From positions 1,550,001 through 1,614,000 of the forward strand of contig NZ_CP050296.1 of the NCBI RefSeq assembly GCF_014189455.1: 64,000 nt of DNA. Reading direction: 5' to 3'. Below are positions 26,789-34,603 of the stretch, one piece after another. This DNA is from Mesorhizobium huakuii. GTDB lineage: Bacteria; Pseudomonadota; Alphaproteobacteria; Rhizobiales; Rhizobiaceae. The notes beneath the pieces were generated by a model. It made no database searches, had not been told where the DNA came from, and worked only from the letters and a program-made list of their open reading frames with translations. Position numbers and translations under genes: made by a program. Position 1 is the stretch's first letter. Each line of letters opens with the position of its first letter.

Positions 26789-27577
26789 ATGAAAGCACTT
26801 GCCATCGCCGCCACCGGCATGAATGCCCAGCAGACAAATCTGGAAGTCATCGCCAACAACATCGCCAACATCAACACCACCGGCTACAAGCGGGCGCGCG
26901 CCGAATTCTCCGACCTGCTCTACCAGGTCGACCGCACGCAAGGCGTGCCCAACCGCTCCAATGCCTCGCTGGTGCCGGAGGGCGTTTCGATCGGCCTCGG
27001 CGTCAAGACGACGGCCGTGCGCAATGTGCACACCCAGGGCGAACTCACCAGCACCGGCAACAGTTTCGACATGGCATTGACCGGTCGAGGCTGGTTCCAG
27101 ATCGAGGGCGCCGATGGCGGCACGCTCTACACCCGCGCCGGCGCCTTCAACACCAACGCCACCGGCCAGCTGGTGACAGTGGATGGCGCCAGTGTCATTC
27201 CGGCCATCACGGTACCTGTCAATGCCGTTGAGGTCATCGTCAACAAGACCGGCGAGGTTTTTGCCCGCATCGACGGCCAGACAGCCATGCAGAGCCTCGG
27301 CCAGCTTCAGATCGCCAACTTCGCCAATGAGGCAGGTCTGGCGCCGCTCGGCGACAATCTCTTCCAGGAAACCACGGCATCCGGCCCGGCCAATGTCGGC
27401 GTACCCGGCGATCCCGGCTTCGCCGCCATCCAGCAAGGCTATCTCGAGGCTTCCAACGTCGACCCGGTCAAGGAAATCACCGAACTGATCTCGGCGCAGC
27501 GCGCCTATGAGATGAATTCCAAAGTAATTCAAGCCGCCGACGACATGGCCTCCGTCGTCTCCAAGAACATCAGGTAA
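26789..27577 (+). CDS. flgG: FlgG, flagellar distal rod protein
   Basis: 262-residue distal rod protein. The N-terminal block [35 protein letters not shown] is nearly invariant in FlgG, and the C-terminus carries [32 protein letters not shown]. It forms the rod shaft through the P and L rings. A good ribosome site (GAGGAGTTAGGGC) precedes the ATG. Confidence 0.96.
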   Translation: MKALAIAATGMNAQQTNLEVIANNIANINTTGYKRARAEFSDLLYQVDRTQGVPNRSNASLVPEGVSIGLGVKTTAVRNVHTQGELTSTGNSFDMALTGRGWFQIEGADGGTLYTRAGAFNTNATGQLVTVDGASVIPAITVPVNAVEVIVNKTGEVFARIDGQTAMQSLGQLQIANFANEAGLAPLGDNLFQETTASGPANVGVPGDPGFAAIQQGYLEASNVDPVKEITELISAQRAYEMNSKVIQAADDMASVVSKNIR

Positions 27578-27580
27578 GGG

Positions 27581-28120
27581 ATGATGGCCATGCCGATCTC
27601 CTGCTCCGCATTCCGCCGCACCGCGCTGATCCTCGCGCTGGTGTTCGGCGGCATGCCGGCTTTCGCCCAGGAATCGGCAAATCAGTCGGCCAATCAATCG
27701 GCAACCCAGATCGCCAGCAATCAGCCCGCCGGCGAGGTCGTGCTGATCCCCAACCGCGTCATCTATCCCGGCGAGACCATCGAACTCACCGCCCTGAAGC
27801 AGGTGACCCTCATCCCGGGCAAGCACAAGCCCGACGCCATGGCGACCCGTGCCGAAGAACTCCAGGGCAAGGTCGCCAAGCGCACGCTGCTGCCCGGCCG
27901 TTACATTCCCTCCACCGCCATCCGCGAAGCCTGGCTGGTCGAGCAGGGTGCTGCCGTGCAGGTGTTCTTCATCGCCGGTGGACTGACGATATCGGCGACT
28001 GCGGTGACCTTGCAGCCAGGTTCGGCCGGCGACCTCATCAAGGTTCGCAACAGCGACAGCGGCAAGATCCTCTCCGGCACCGTGATGGCCGACGGAACCA
28101 TCCAGGTTAGCGCTTCATGA
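27581..28120 (+). CDS. flgA: FlgA, P-ring assembly chaperone
   Basis: 179-residue periplasmic protein with a signal peptide (MPISCSAFRRTALILALVF to A-F-A). A short SANQ-SANQ repeat follows, then an SAF domain (GEVVLIPNRVIYPGETIELTAL ... RTLLPGRYIPSTAI ... VQVFFIAGGLTISATAVTL). FlgA chaperones FlgI during P-ring assembly. Several ATG codons lie at 27581, 27584 and 27590; which is used is uncertain. The stop overlaps flgI (ATGA). Confidence 0.92.
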   Translation: MMAMPISCSAFRRTALILALVFGGMPAFAQESANQSANQSATQIASNQPAGEVVLIPNRVIYPGETIELTALKQVTLIPGKHKPDAMATRAEELQGKVAKRTLLPGRYIPSTAIREAWLVEQGAAVQVFFIAGGLTISATAVTLQPGSAGDLIKVRNSDSGKILSGTVMADGTIQVSAS

Positions 28121-29358
28121 TGCGCCTGCTTGCCCTTCTGCTCGCGGCCACGCTCGGCCTGCAGCCGGCCCTGGCCGACGGCCTGACGCCCAAGGCCAAG
28201 CGCGAGCTCGCCGCCAGGAACGGCGGCGTCGACAATGATCCGGAATATGATCCGGCCACCACCACCCGCATGTTCCGCGTTTCGCCCGGGCCAAGCTCGC
28301 TGCCGCCCGGCCAGGTCGCCTCGCGCATCAAGGACATCGCCCAGCTGCAGAGTTCGCGCGACAACCAGTTGGTCGGCTACGGCCTGGTCATCGGCCTCGC
28401 CGGCTCGGGCGACAGCCTGCGCAATTCGCCGTTCACCGAGCAGTCGATCCGCGCCATGCTCGAAAACCTCGGCATCGCCACCGAAGGCGGCAGTGCGCGC
28501 GCCAAGAACGTCGCCGCCGTTATCGTCACCGCCAACATGCCGCCCTATGTGCAATCGGGCGCCCGCATCGACATCGACGTCTCCTCGATGGGCGACGCCA
28601 CCTCGCTTGCCGGCGGCACGCTGATCATGACGCCGCTGAAGGCGGCGGACGGTGAAATCTATGCCGTCGGCCAGGGCGCGGTCATCGTTTCCGGCTTCAT
28701 CGCCCAGGGTCAGGCCCAGCAATTGACGCAAGGCGTGCCGACCGCCGGCCGGGTGCCGAACGGCGCCATTGTCGAGCGTTCGGTGAAGGCCGAATTCGAC
28801 GACCAGTCGACGCTGACGCTACAATTGCGCAATCCCGATTTTTCGACCGCCATCCGCATCGCCGACGCGATCAACGATTACACCAGCCAGCGCTTCGGCA
28901 TGCGCGTGGCGGGCGAGCGCGATTCCCGCACGGTGCAGATCAGAAGGCCGAAGGGCGTTTCGGCCGCGCGCTTCTATGCCGAGATCGAAAACCTGGTAGT
29001 AGAATCCGATACGCCGGCCCGCGTCGTCATCGACGAGCGCACCGGCACCATCGTCATCGGCAACGATGTCAAGATCTCGCGCGTCGCCATCAGCCACGGC
29101 ACGTTGACGGTGCGCATAACGGAAGCGCCGCGCGTCGTGCAGCCCGAACCCTTCTCCAAGGGCGAAACCGCCGTCGAGCCGTTCACCGCCATCGACGCCA
29201 GCCGGCCCAATGGCCGCGTCGCGGTGCTCGACGGGCCAGACCTGCAAACCCTCGTTTCCGGCCTCAACCGCCTCGGCGTCAAGCCGGACGGCATCATTGC
29301 CATCCTGCAAGGCATCAAGTCGGCCGGCGCCCTGCAAGCCGATCTGGTTCTCCAATAG
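28117..29358 (+). CDS. flgI: FlgI, flagellar P-ring protein
   Basis: 413-residue P-ring protein with an N-terminal signal peptide (LLALLLAATLGLQPALA). The conserved core SRIKDIAQLQSSRDNQLVGYGLVIGLAGSGDS and the C-terminal LVSGLNRLGVKPDGIIAILQGIKSAGALQADL are typical. A segment of about 30 residues after the signal peptide (PKAKRELAARNGGVDNDPEY) looks like a rhizobial extension. Overlaps flgA by four bases. Confidence 0.96.
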   Translation: MMRLLALLLAATLGLQPALADGLTPKAKRELAARNGGVDNDPEYDPATTTRMFRVSPGPSSLPPGQVASRIKDIAQLQSSRDNQLVGYGLVIGLAGSGDSLRNSPFTEQSIRAMLENLGIATEGGSARAKNVAAVIVTANMPPYVQSGARIDIDVSSMGDATSLAGGTLIMTPLKAADGEIYAVGQGAVIVSGFIAQGQAQQLTQGVPTAGRVPNGAIVERSVKAEFDDQSTLTLQLRNPDFSTAIRIADAINDYTSQRFGMRVAGERDSRTVQIRRPKGVSAARFYAEIENLVVESDTPARVVIDERTGTIVIGNDVKISRVAISHGTLTVRITEAPRVVQPEPFSKGETAVEPFTAIDASRPNGRVAVLDGPDLQTLVSGLNRLGVKPDGIIAILQGIKSAGALQADLVLQ

Positions 29359-29361
29359 GCG

Positions 29362-29945
29362 ATGCCGATGATCTCTTCCCCCTCATCCCATGAAAGACGC
29401 CCTCCCCGCGCAATCCTGTTCGCGGCCGCGGCGCTTGCGGCCATGGCCGTTTCCGGCAACGCACATGGCGAAGATGTCGTTCGCCAGGTTCTGCCCGGAG
29501 CGCAGCCCGCGGTGGCAACCCAGCAATTGACCCGGGAAAAGGCGCCGGACCAGAGCGAAATCGAGCGCTTCTGCTCCAACATCGCCGATGCCGCCCGCGA
29601 CCGCCGCTATGCCTTGCAGGCCGAGGAGTTGAAGCAGCTGCAGGCCGGCATCGACGAGCGCATGAAAGCGCTGGACGCGAAAAAGGCCGAATACGAGACC
29701 TGGCTGAAGCGGCGCGAGGTGTTTCTGGCCCGGGCCGAGGACGGCGTCGTCAAGATCTATGCCGGCATGAAGCCGGACGCCGCGGCCGAACGCCTGGCAA
29801 TCGTCAATGCCGACCTGGCCGCGCCATCCTGATGAAGCTCGATTCACGCAAGGCCAGTGTCATTCTCAACGAAATGGACCAGAAGGCGGCGGCGACGCTC
29901 ACCGGCATCATGGCCAGCGCAGCCCGAAGGGTAGATCCGTCATGA
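29362..29945 (+). CDS. motE: MotE, periplasmic chaperone for MotC (frameshift in this sequence)
   Basis: The first 153 codons give a signal peptide (ILFAAAALAAMAVSGNAHG) and a coiled region (LQAEELKQLQAGIDERMKALD, then AKKAEYETWLKRREVF). The frame then stops early at 29832. Restoring one G near 29821-29825 (GCGCC to GCGGCC) continues as A-I-L-M-K-L-D-S-R-K-A-S-V-I-L-N-E-M-D and IMASAARRVDPS, with a stop at 29943-29945. That tail is the MgtE-N-like end expected of MotE, and its stop then overlaps the flgH ATG exactly (ATGA). Both points support the repair. In Sinorhizobium MotE stabilises periplasmic MotC. Likely a sequence error. Confidence 0.82.
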
Positions 29946-30649
29946 TCCGCAGAATGCTCATCCTGTGCGCGGTCGCGGCACTGTCCGGCTGCGGCACCAA
30001 TCTCAAGGAGGTCGGCAAGGATCCGGCGATGTCTCCGGTCGGTTCCGGCATCGACGGCGGCAACACGTCGGCCCTCTACAAATACCCCGAGCCGCCTCGG
30101 GCGCCGGTGAAGAAGTTCTCGCTGTGGGACGATCGCCAGAGCCGCCTCTTCACCGATCCCCGGGCGCTCTCGCAGGGCGACATCCTGACCGTCAAGATCA
30201 AGATCAACGACCGCGCCAATTTCAAGAACCAGAACGACAGGAGCCGCACCGCCAACCGCAAGCTCGGCTTCGACCTCAGCGCGCAGTGGGACAAGTGGAG
30301 CACCGCCGGCAAGGGTGCTGGCGCGCTCAACTCCGCCACGGATACAACGGCCGATGGCGAGATCAAGCGATCGGAAACGCTTGAGCTCAATGTCGCGGCG
30401 ATCGTCACCGATGTCTTGCCGAACGGCAATCTGATGATCACAGGGTCGCAGGAAGTGCGCGTCAACGCCGAGCTCAGGGTGCTGACCATCGCCGGCATCG
30501 TGCGGCCGGCCGATATCGGCGCCGAGAACACGATCCCCTACGAACGCATCGCCGAGGCGCGCATCTCCTACGGTGGACGCGGCCGCATCACCGAGATCCA
30601 GCAGCCGGCCTACGGCCAGCAGGTTCTCGACCAGGTTCTTCCGTTCTAG
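29942..30649 (+). CDS. flgH: FlgH, flagellar L-ring lipoprotein
   Basis: 235-residue outer-membrane lipoprotein with a lipobox at ALSGC near residue 17 (MIRRMLILCAVAALSGCG). It has the L-ring pattern SLWDDRQSRLFTDPRALSQGDILTVKI ... LPNGNLMITGSQEVRVN and ends ISYGGRGRITEIQQPAYGQQVLDQVLPF. The ATG at 29942 overlaps the repaired motE stop. Longer upstream reading is an artefact of the motE region. Confidence 0.95.
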   Translation: MIRRMLILCAVAALSGCGTNLKEVGKDPAMSPVGSGIDGGNTSALYKYPEPPRAPVKKFSLWDDRQSRLFTDPRALSQGDILTVKIKINDRANFKNQNDRSRTANRKLGFDLSAQWDKWSTAGKGAGALNSATDTTADGEIKRSETLELNVAAIVTDVLPNGNLMITGSQEVRVNAELRVLTIAGIVRPADIGAENTIPYERIAEARISYGGRGRITEIQQPAYGQQVLDQVLPF

Positions 30650-30669
30650 GGATTGGGGAACAGAGCGCC

Positions 30670-31164
30670 GTGGCCAATGTCGAACAGCTTCAGCCTCGCA
30701 AGGGTCCTTCCCTTGTCGTGCAAGGCGCCGCGCTGCTGGTGGTGACGGCCGCCGCCATCGGCATGGGCTGGATGTCCGGCGGCTATCTCAAGGGCGTCGG
30801 CGCACCGTCATCGGTGCCGGCTGCGCCGGAAAATGAGGGCAAGGTCACCGAACCCGCTGCCGCGCAACAGCCTGGCATGGGGCCGACGCTTGTCGCGCTG
30901 GCGCCGATCACCACCAACATCGCATCCCCCGCCGACACCTGGATCAGGATGGAAGTATCCGTGGTCTATGACGCGCCGCAGCCACCGGCGATGACGGAGG
31001 ACATCCATCAGGACCTTCTGGCCTTCGTGCGCACGCTGAAGATGCATCAGGTCGAGGGCGCCAGCGGTTATCAGCACCTGAAAGCCGATATCGAGGAACG
31101 CGCCTCGATCCGCAGCCAGGGGCACGCCAAACAAGTTCTCATCAGGACATTGCTGCTCGAATGA
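30670..31164 (+). CDS. fliL: FliL, flagellar stator-associated membrane protein
   Basis: 164-residue protein with one N-terminal membrane helix (about residues 17-38, VVQGAALLVVTAAAIGMGWM), a Pro/Ala-rich linker and a periplasmic domain ending in RTLLLE. FliL interacts with the stator and the MS ring. The start is GTG (30670-30672); the ribosome site is modest. Overlaps fliP by four bases. Confidence 0.9.
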   Translation: MANVEQLQPRKGPSLVVQGAALLVVTAAAIGMGWMSGGYLKGVGAPSSVPAAPENEGKVTEPAAAQQPGMGPTLVALAPITTNIASPADTWIRMEVSVVYDAPQPPAMTEDIHQDLLAFVRTLKMHQVEGASGYQHLKADIEERASIRSQGHAKQVLIRTLLLE

Positions 31165-31892
31165 AGAAGTTCCTTCTCGCCGCGGCGCTGATCGGCGCCG
31201 CCACCTCCGTCGCGGCGGCGCAGCAGCTGGACCTGGGCGGCATCGGCAAGGCCGACGGCACCACCGTCGGCTACATCATCCAGATGTTCGGCCTGCTGAC
31301 CGTGCTGTCGGTGGCGCCGGGCCTGCTGATCATGGTGACGAGCTTCACCCGTTTCGTCATCGCCTTCTCGATCCTGCGCGCCGGCATCGGCCTGCAGTCG
31401 ACGCCGGCAAACCTCATCCTGATTTCGCTGTCGCTGTTCATGACCTTCTATGTCATGGCGCCGACCTTCGATCAGGCCTGGAACACCGGCGTCAAGCCGC
31501 TGATGGACAACCAGATCAGCCAGACCGAGGCCTTCGAGAAGATCTCGGACCCGTTCCGCACCTTCATGCTGCACAATGTGCGCGACAAGGACTTCGACCT
31601 CTTTGCCGATCTTGCCCGCGAGCGCGGCCAGGTCGTTGCCAAAGAGACGGTCGACCTGCGCATCCTGGTTCCCGCCTTCATGATCTCCGAGATCCGCCGC
31701 GGCTTCGAGATCGGCTTCCTGATCGTGCTGCCATTCCTGGTCATCGACCTGATCGTCGCCACCATCACCATGGCGATGGGCATGATGATGCTGCCGCCCA
31801 CCGTCGTGTCGCTGCCGTTCAAGATCCTGTTCTTCGTCCTGATCGACGGCTGGAACCTGCTCGTCGGCAGCCTGGTGCGATCCTTCAACTGA
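31161..31892 (+). CDS. fliP: FliP, flagellar export gate protein
   Basis: 243-residue polytopic protein with a cleavable-looking signal (MKKFLLAAALIGAATSVAAA). The FliP signatures are present: VAPGLLIMVTSFTRFVIAFSILR near residue 60 and PAFMISEIRRGFEIGFLIVLPFLVIDLIVATI in the C-terminal half. It forms the export gate core with FliQ and FliR. Last gene of the flgB operon; 246 bases of non-coding sequence follow before flaA. Confidence 0.96.
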   Translation: MKKFLLAAALIGAATSVAAAQQLDLGGIGKADGTTVGYIIQMFGLLTVLSVAPGLLIMVTSFTRFVIAFSILRAGIGLQSTPANLILISLSLFMTFYVMAPTFDQAWNTGVKPLMDNQISQTEAFEKISDPFRTFMLHNVRDKDFDLFADLARERGQVVAKETVDLRILVPAFMISEIRRGFEIGFLIVLPFLVIDLIVATITMAMGMMMLPPTVVSLPFKILFFVLIDGWNLLVGSLVRSFN

Positions 31893-32062
31893 CCTCGCCG
31901 TCTCGGCCCGAAGCGACGATTGCCCGCAAGGATCGCGCAGTGCGCGAGGCGTCGATTTTTTTCTCCAATTATTTTTGCTTAACCGTCCAGTTTAGGTCTT
32001 TGGTAGGAACTCGCCGCCATAGTCGCTCGCAGATGGCGGGTGACCCAAACGCAACGGTCATT

Positions 32063-32101
32063 GGCATGATGCCGCTCCGTCATACCGGACAAACCGGTAT
32101 G
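32063..32101 (+). promoter_or_regulatory. flaA leader hairpin with RIME-like blocks
   Basis: A perfect stem CATACCGG (32081-32088) / CCGGTATG (32094-32101) with a 5-base loop lies 37 bases before the flaA ATG. Upstream, GGCATGATGCC (32063-32073) and GGACAAACCGGTA (32087-32099) match two blocks of the palindromic repeat at 2498-2571 (11/11 and 12/13). Possible site of post-transcriptional flagellin control. Confidence 0.5.
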
Positions 32102-32138
32102 TCAAAAAAACACCTGTAAAAGCAAGGTACGAGTAGCC

Positions 32139-33125
32139 ATGGCCAGTATCATGACCAACAGCGCCGCATTGACGGCCCTGCAGAGCCTTAACGCCACCCA
32201 GAACAACCTCTCGACCACCCAGGCCCGCATCTCGACGGGCTATCGCGTCTCCCAGGCTTCGGACAACGCCGCCTATTGGTCGATCGCCACCACCATGCGC
32301 TCCGACAATCAGGCCATGTCCACCGTTTCGGACTCGCTCGGCCTCGGCGCTTCGAAGGTCGACACCGCCTACACCGGCATGAACAGCGCGATCACCACCA
32401 TCAACGCGATCCAGCAGAAGCTGACCGGCTCTTATGGTCAGACCGACGCCGCCAAGGAAAAGACCCAGGTCGAAATCGCCGCCCTTCAGGCACAGCTGAA
32501 GGGTTACGCCGACTCCGCCACCTTCTCCGGCACCAACATGCTGTCGGTGTCCACCGCTTCTGGCACGGCCGCCGACGTCAAGGTCGTTTCGGCCTTCAAC
32601 CGCAGCTCCACCGGCGCCGTTTCGCTCTCGACGATCGACGTCAACGTGGAGAGCATCAAGCTCTATGACTCCGGCGCCGCGCCGACCGCCAAGGGCATCC
32701 TTGATGCGGCTCGCCTCGGCACCACCGGCGCTACGACCGCCACGGCACAGGTCCCGACCCTGGGTGCTGCTCCCGCGGCCGGCGACACGTATTCGGTCGC
32801 CAGCCTGTCGATCTTCTCGGGCACCACGGCCGCCAGCGACGCTCAGATCTCGCAGATGATGAACGTCGTCGACGCCGCGCTCAAGGATATGACGACCGCC
32901 GCCACCAAGCTCGGCGCCGCCAAGAGCTCCATCGACCTGCAGAAGACCTTCACGCAGAGCCTGATGGACTCCATCGACCGCGGCGTTGGCCAGCTCGTCG
33001 ACGCCGACATGAACAAGGAATCGACCCGCCTCCAGGCGCTGCAGGTCCAGCAGCAGCTCGGCGTCCAGGCGCTGTCGATCGCCAACGGCTCGTCGCAGTC
33101 GATCCTGTCGCTCTTCCGCGGCTGA
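32139..33125 (+). CDS. flaA: Flagellin FlaA
   Basis: 328-residue flagellin. The conserved N-terminal D0/D1 region (MASIMTNSAALTALQSLNATQNNLSTTQARIS-T-G-Y-R-V) and C-terminal D1/D0 region (GAAKSSIDLQKTFTQSLMDSIDRGVGQLVDADMNKESTRLQALQVQQQLG) flank a variable centre. It is exported through the flagellar channel and polymerises into the filament. A strong intrinsic terminator follows, so it is probably monocistronic. A 77-base stretch near the 3' end is identical to flaB. Confidence 0.95.
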   Translation: MASIMTNSAALTALQSLNATQNNLSTTQARISTGYRVSQASDNAAYWSIATTMRSDNQAMSTVSDSLGLGASKVDTAYTGMNSAITTINAIQQKLTGSYGQTDAAKEKTQVEIAALQAQLKGYADSATFSGTNMLSVSTASGTAADVKVVSAFNRSSTGAVSLSTIDVNVESIKLYDSGAAPTAKGILDAARLGTTGATTATAQVPTLGAAPAAGDTYSVASLSIFSGTTAASDAQISQMMNVVDAALKDMTTAATKLGAAKSSIDLQKTFTQSLMDSIDRGVGQLVDADMNKESTRLQALQVQQQLGVQALSIANGSSQSILSLFRG

Positions 33126-33150
33126 TCGCTCTCAAACGGCTACATCAGAC

Positions 33151-33182
33151 AAACGGGCCGCGCCAAAAGCGCGGCCCGTTTT
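33151..33182 (+). terminator. Intrinsic terminator after flaA
   Basis: Perfect 13-base arms (33151-33163 and 33169-33181) with loop CAAAA; the stem is GC-rich and ends in TTTT. It lies 25 bases after the flaA stop. Confidence 0.9.
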
Positions 33183-33236
33183 GCGTTTGCTCCAGCCCCG
33201 CGCAACCCTCGTTTCTTAACCCTCGAAAGCGAGCCT

Positions 33237-33286
33237 TTAACAGGCCGTTAACCATAACGAGCTAGTCATGGTTAACCATAGCTTAC
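33237..33286 (+). promoter_or_regulatory. Tandem CtrA-like boxes upstream of flaB
   Basis: TTAA-CAGGCCG-TTAACC (33237-33253) fits the alphaproteobacterial CtrA consensus TTAA-N7-TTAAC exactly. A second near-match, TTAA-CCATAGC-TTAC, lies at 33272-33286. The decamer GTTAACCATA is also directly repeated at 33247 and 33271. Binding by CtrA is inferred from consensus only. Confidence 0.5.
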
Positions 33287-33357
33287 AACGGATTGGCGAA
33301 TCGGCCCGGTCGGGACGACGGCAATCGATGGGCGGGCGACTGGCTCGCGAGGGCAAT

Positions 33358-33380
33358 GCCGGTTTTTGAGAAAGACCGGC
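33358..33380 (+). promoter_or_regulatory. flaB leader hairpin next to the ribosome site
   Basis: GCCGGTTTTT (33358-33367) can pair with AAAGACCGGC (33371-33380) around a 3-base loop (ten pairs, one G-U). The stem ends about seven bases before the AAAGGAG ribosome site of flaB. Confidence 0.45.
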
Positions 33381-33401
33381 CCGGAAAAAGGAGCGAGTTT
33401 C

Positions 33402-34472
33402 TTGGCGAGCATCATGACAAACGCTGCGGCGTTGACGGCACTTCAAAGCCTCAACGCCACCAACAAATCGCTTGAGCAGACACAGGCCCGCATCTCGACG
33501 GGCTACAGGGTCTCCCAAGCCTCCGACAACGCCGCCTACTGGTCGATCGCCACGACGATGCGCTCCGACAACGCAGCCTTGTCGACGGTGCAGGACGCGC
33601 TCGGCCTCGGCGCCTCGAAGGTCGACACCGCCTATACCGGCATGAACAATGTTCTGACGTCGATCGGCCAGCTCAAGACCAAGCTGCTCTCCACCATTGG
33701 CCAGACGGCCGCGGCCAAGGCAAAGACGCAGACGGAAATCACCACGCTTCAGGCGCAGATGAAGTCCTTTGCCGATGCCGCCACCTTCTCGGGCTCGAAC
33801 TATCTTTCGGTGACGTCGACGCAAGTCGCGGCCCCCAATGACGGCGTTCAAGCCGACGCCAAGATCGTCTCGTCCTTCAACCGCTCCTCCTCGGGCGCCA
33901 TCTCGCTCGGAACGATCGACATCGACGTCGAGAGCACGAAACTGTTCGACAACGGTCTCGCGACCGCCGTCAAAAACCAGGGCACACTCGACCGCCAGAC
34001 GTCCGTATACGCGACAGCGGCCGCCCAGACCCTTTACGACAATGCCTATGCGACCTCGATCGCCGGTGGTGGCACGGACATCGCCGCCAACACCGCTGGC
34101 CAGACGGCCGCGGGCGCGGTGGTCCCCAGGATCGACAACGTTTCCGCCTTCAATCTCGACATCACGGCAGCGGGCGTGACCGACGACATCATCACCCAGA
34201 TGATCGGCAAGATCGACAAGGTCATGAGCCAGCTGACCGACCAGGCCACCATCCTCGGCGCCGCCAAGAGCTCCATCGACCTGCAGAAGACCTTCACGCA
34301 GAGCCTGATGGACTCCATCGACCGCGGCGTCGGCCAGCTCGTCGATGCCGACATGAACAAGGAATCGACCCGCCTGCAGGCCCTGCAGGTGCAGCAGCAG
34401 CTCGGCATCCAGTCGCTGTCGATCGCCAACAGCTCCTCGCAGTCGATCCTGTCGCTGTTCAAGAACGGCTAA
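33402..34472 (+). CDS. flaB: Flagellin FlaB
   Basis: 356-residue second flagellin. I use a TTG start at 33402-33404, because it gives L/M-A-S-I-M-T-N-A-A-A-L-T-A-L-Q-S-L-N-A in exact register with FlaA and has AAAGGAG nine bases upstream. An ATG 12 bases later is the alternative. The conserved N- and C-termini match FlaA; the centre differs and is longer. It is separated from flaA by a terminator and its own upstream region with CtrA-like boxes, so it has its own promoter. The name flaB reflects order only. Confidence 0.93.
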   Translation: MASIMTNAAALTALQSLNATNKSLEQTQARISTGYRVSQASDNAAYWSIATTMRSDNAALSTVQDALGLGASKVDTAYTGMNNVLTSIGQLKTKLLSTIGQTAAAKAKTQTEITTLQAQMKSFADAATFSGSNYLSVTSTQVAAPNDGVQADAKIVSSFNRSSSGAISLGTIDIDVESTKLFDNGLATAVKNQGTLDRQTSVYATAAAQTLYDNAYATSIAGGGTDIAANTAGQTAAGAVVPRIDNVSAFNLDITAAGVTDDIITQMIGKIDKVMSQLTDQATILGAAKSSIDLQKTFTQSLMDSIDRGVGQLVDADMNKESTRLQALQVQQQLGIQSLSIANSSSQSILSLFKNG

Positions 34473-34510
34473 TCCAGCCGTAGCGGACAGATACCCCTCC
34501 TTTCAATTCA

Positions 34511-34535
34511 CGGGCCGCGCCGCAAGCGCGGCCCG
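34511..34535 (+). terminator. Intrinsic terminator-like hairpin after flaB
   Basis: Perfect 10-base arms CGGGCCGCGC / GCGCGGCCCG with a 5-base loop CGCAA, followed by ATTTCATTTT. The stem is nearly the same sequence as the flaA terminator stem; the T-tract is weaker. Confidence 0.7.
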
Positions 34536-34545
34536 ATTTCATTTT

Positions 34546-34565
34546 CGCACAAGCTTCGAGGGCTA
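34546..34565 (+). promoter_or_regulatory. Shared flagellar promoter element (fliF copy)
   Basis: CGCACAAG, nine bases, then CTA, ending 38 bases before the fliF GTG. It shares CAAGCTT with the flhA copy. Confidence 0.6.
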
Positions 34566-34603
34566 GTGTTCCGGCGGACAATCATGCTGGGAGTCGCTCT
34601 ATC

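Noticed and set aside
31927..31950. CCCGCAAG upstream of flaA as a shared element
   Set aside because: The downstream triplet is GTG instead of NTA, and it is about 190 bases before flaA.
33199..33218. CGCGCAAC-N9-TTA upstream of flaB as a seventh shared element
   Set aside because: It lacks the final G of CAAG and lies over 180 bases before the start, far outside the 28-49 base range of the other six.
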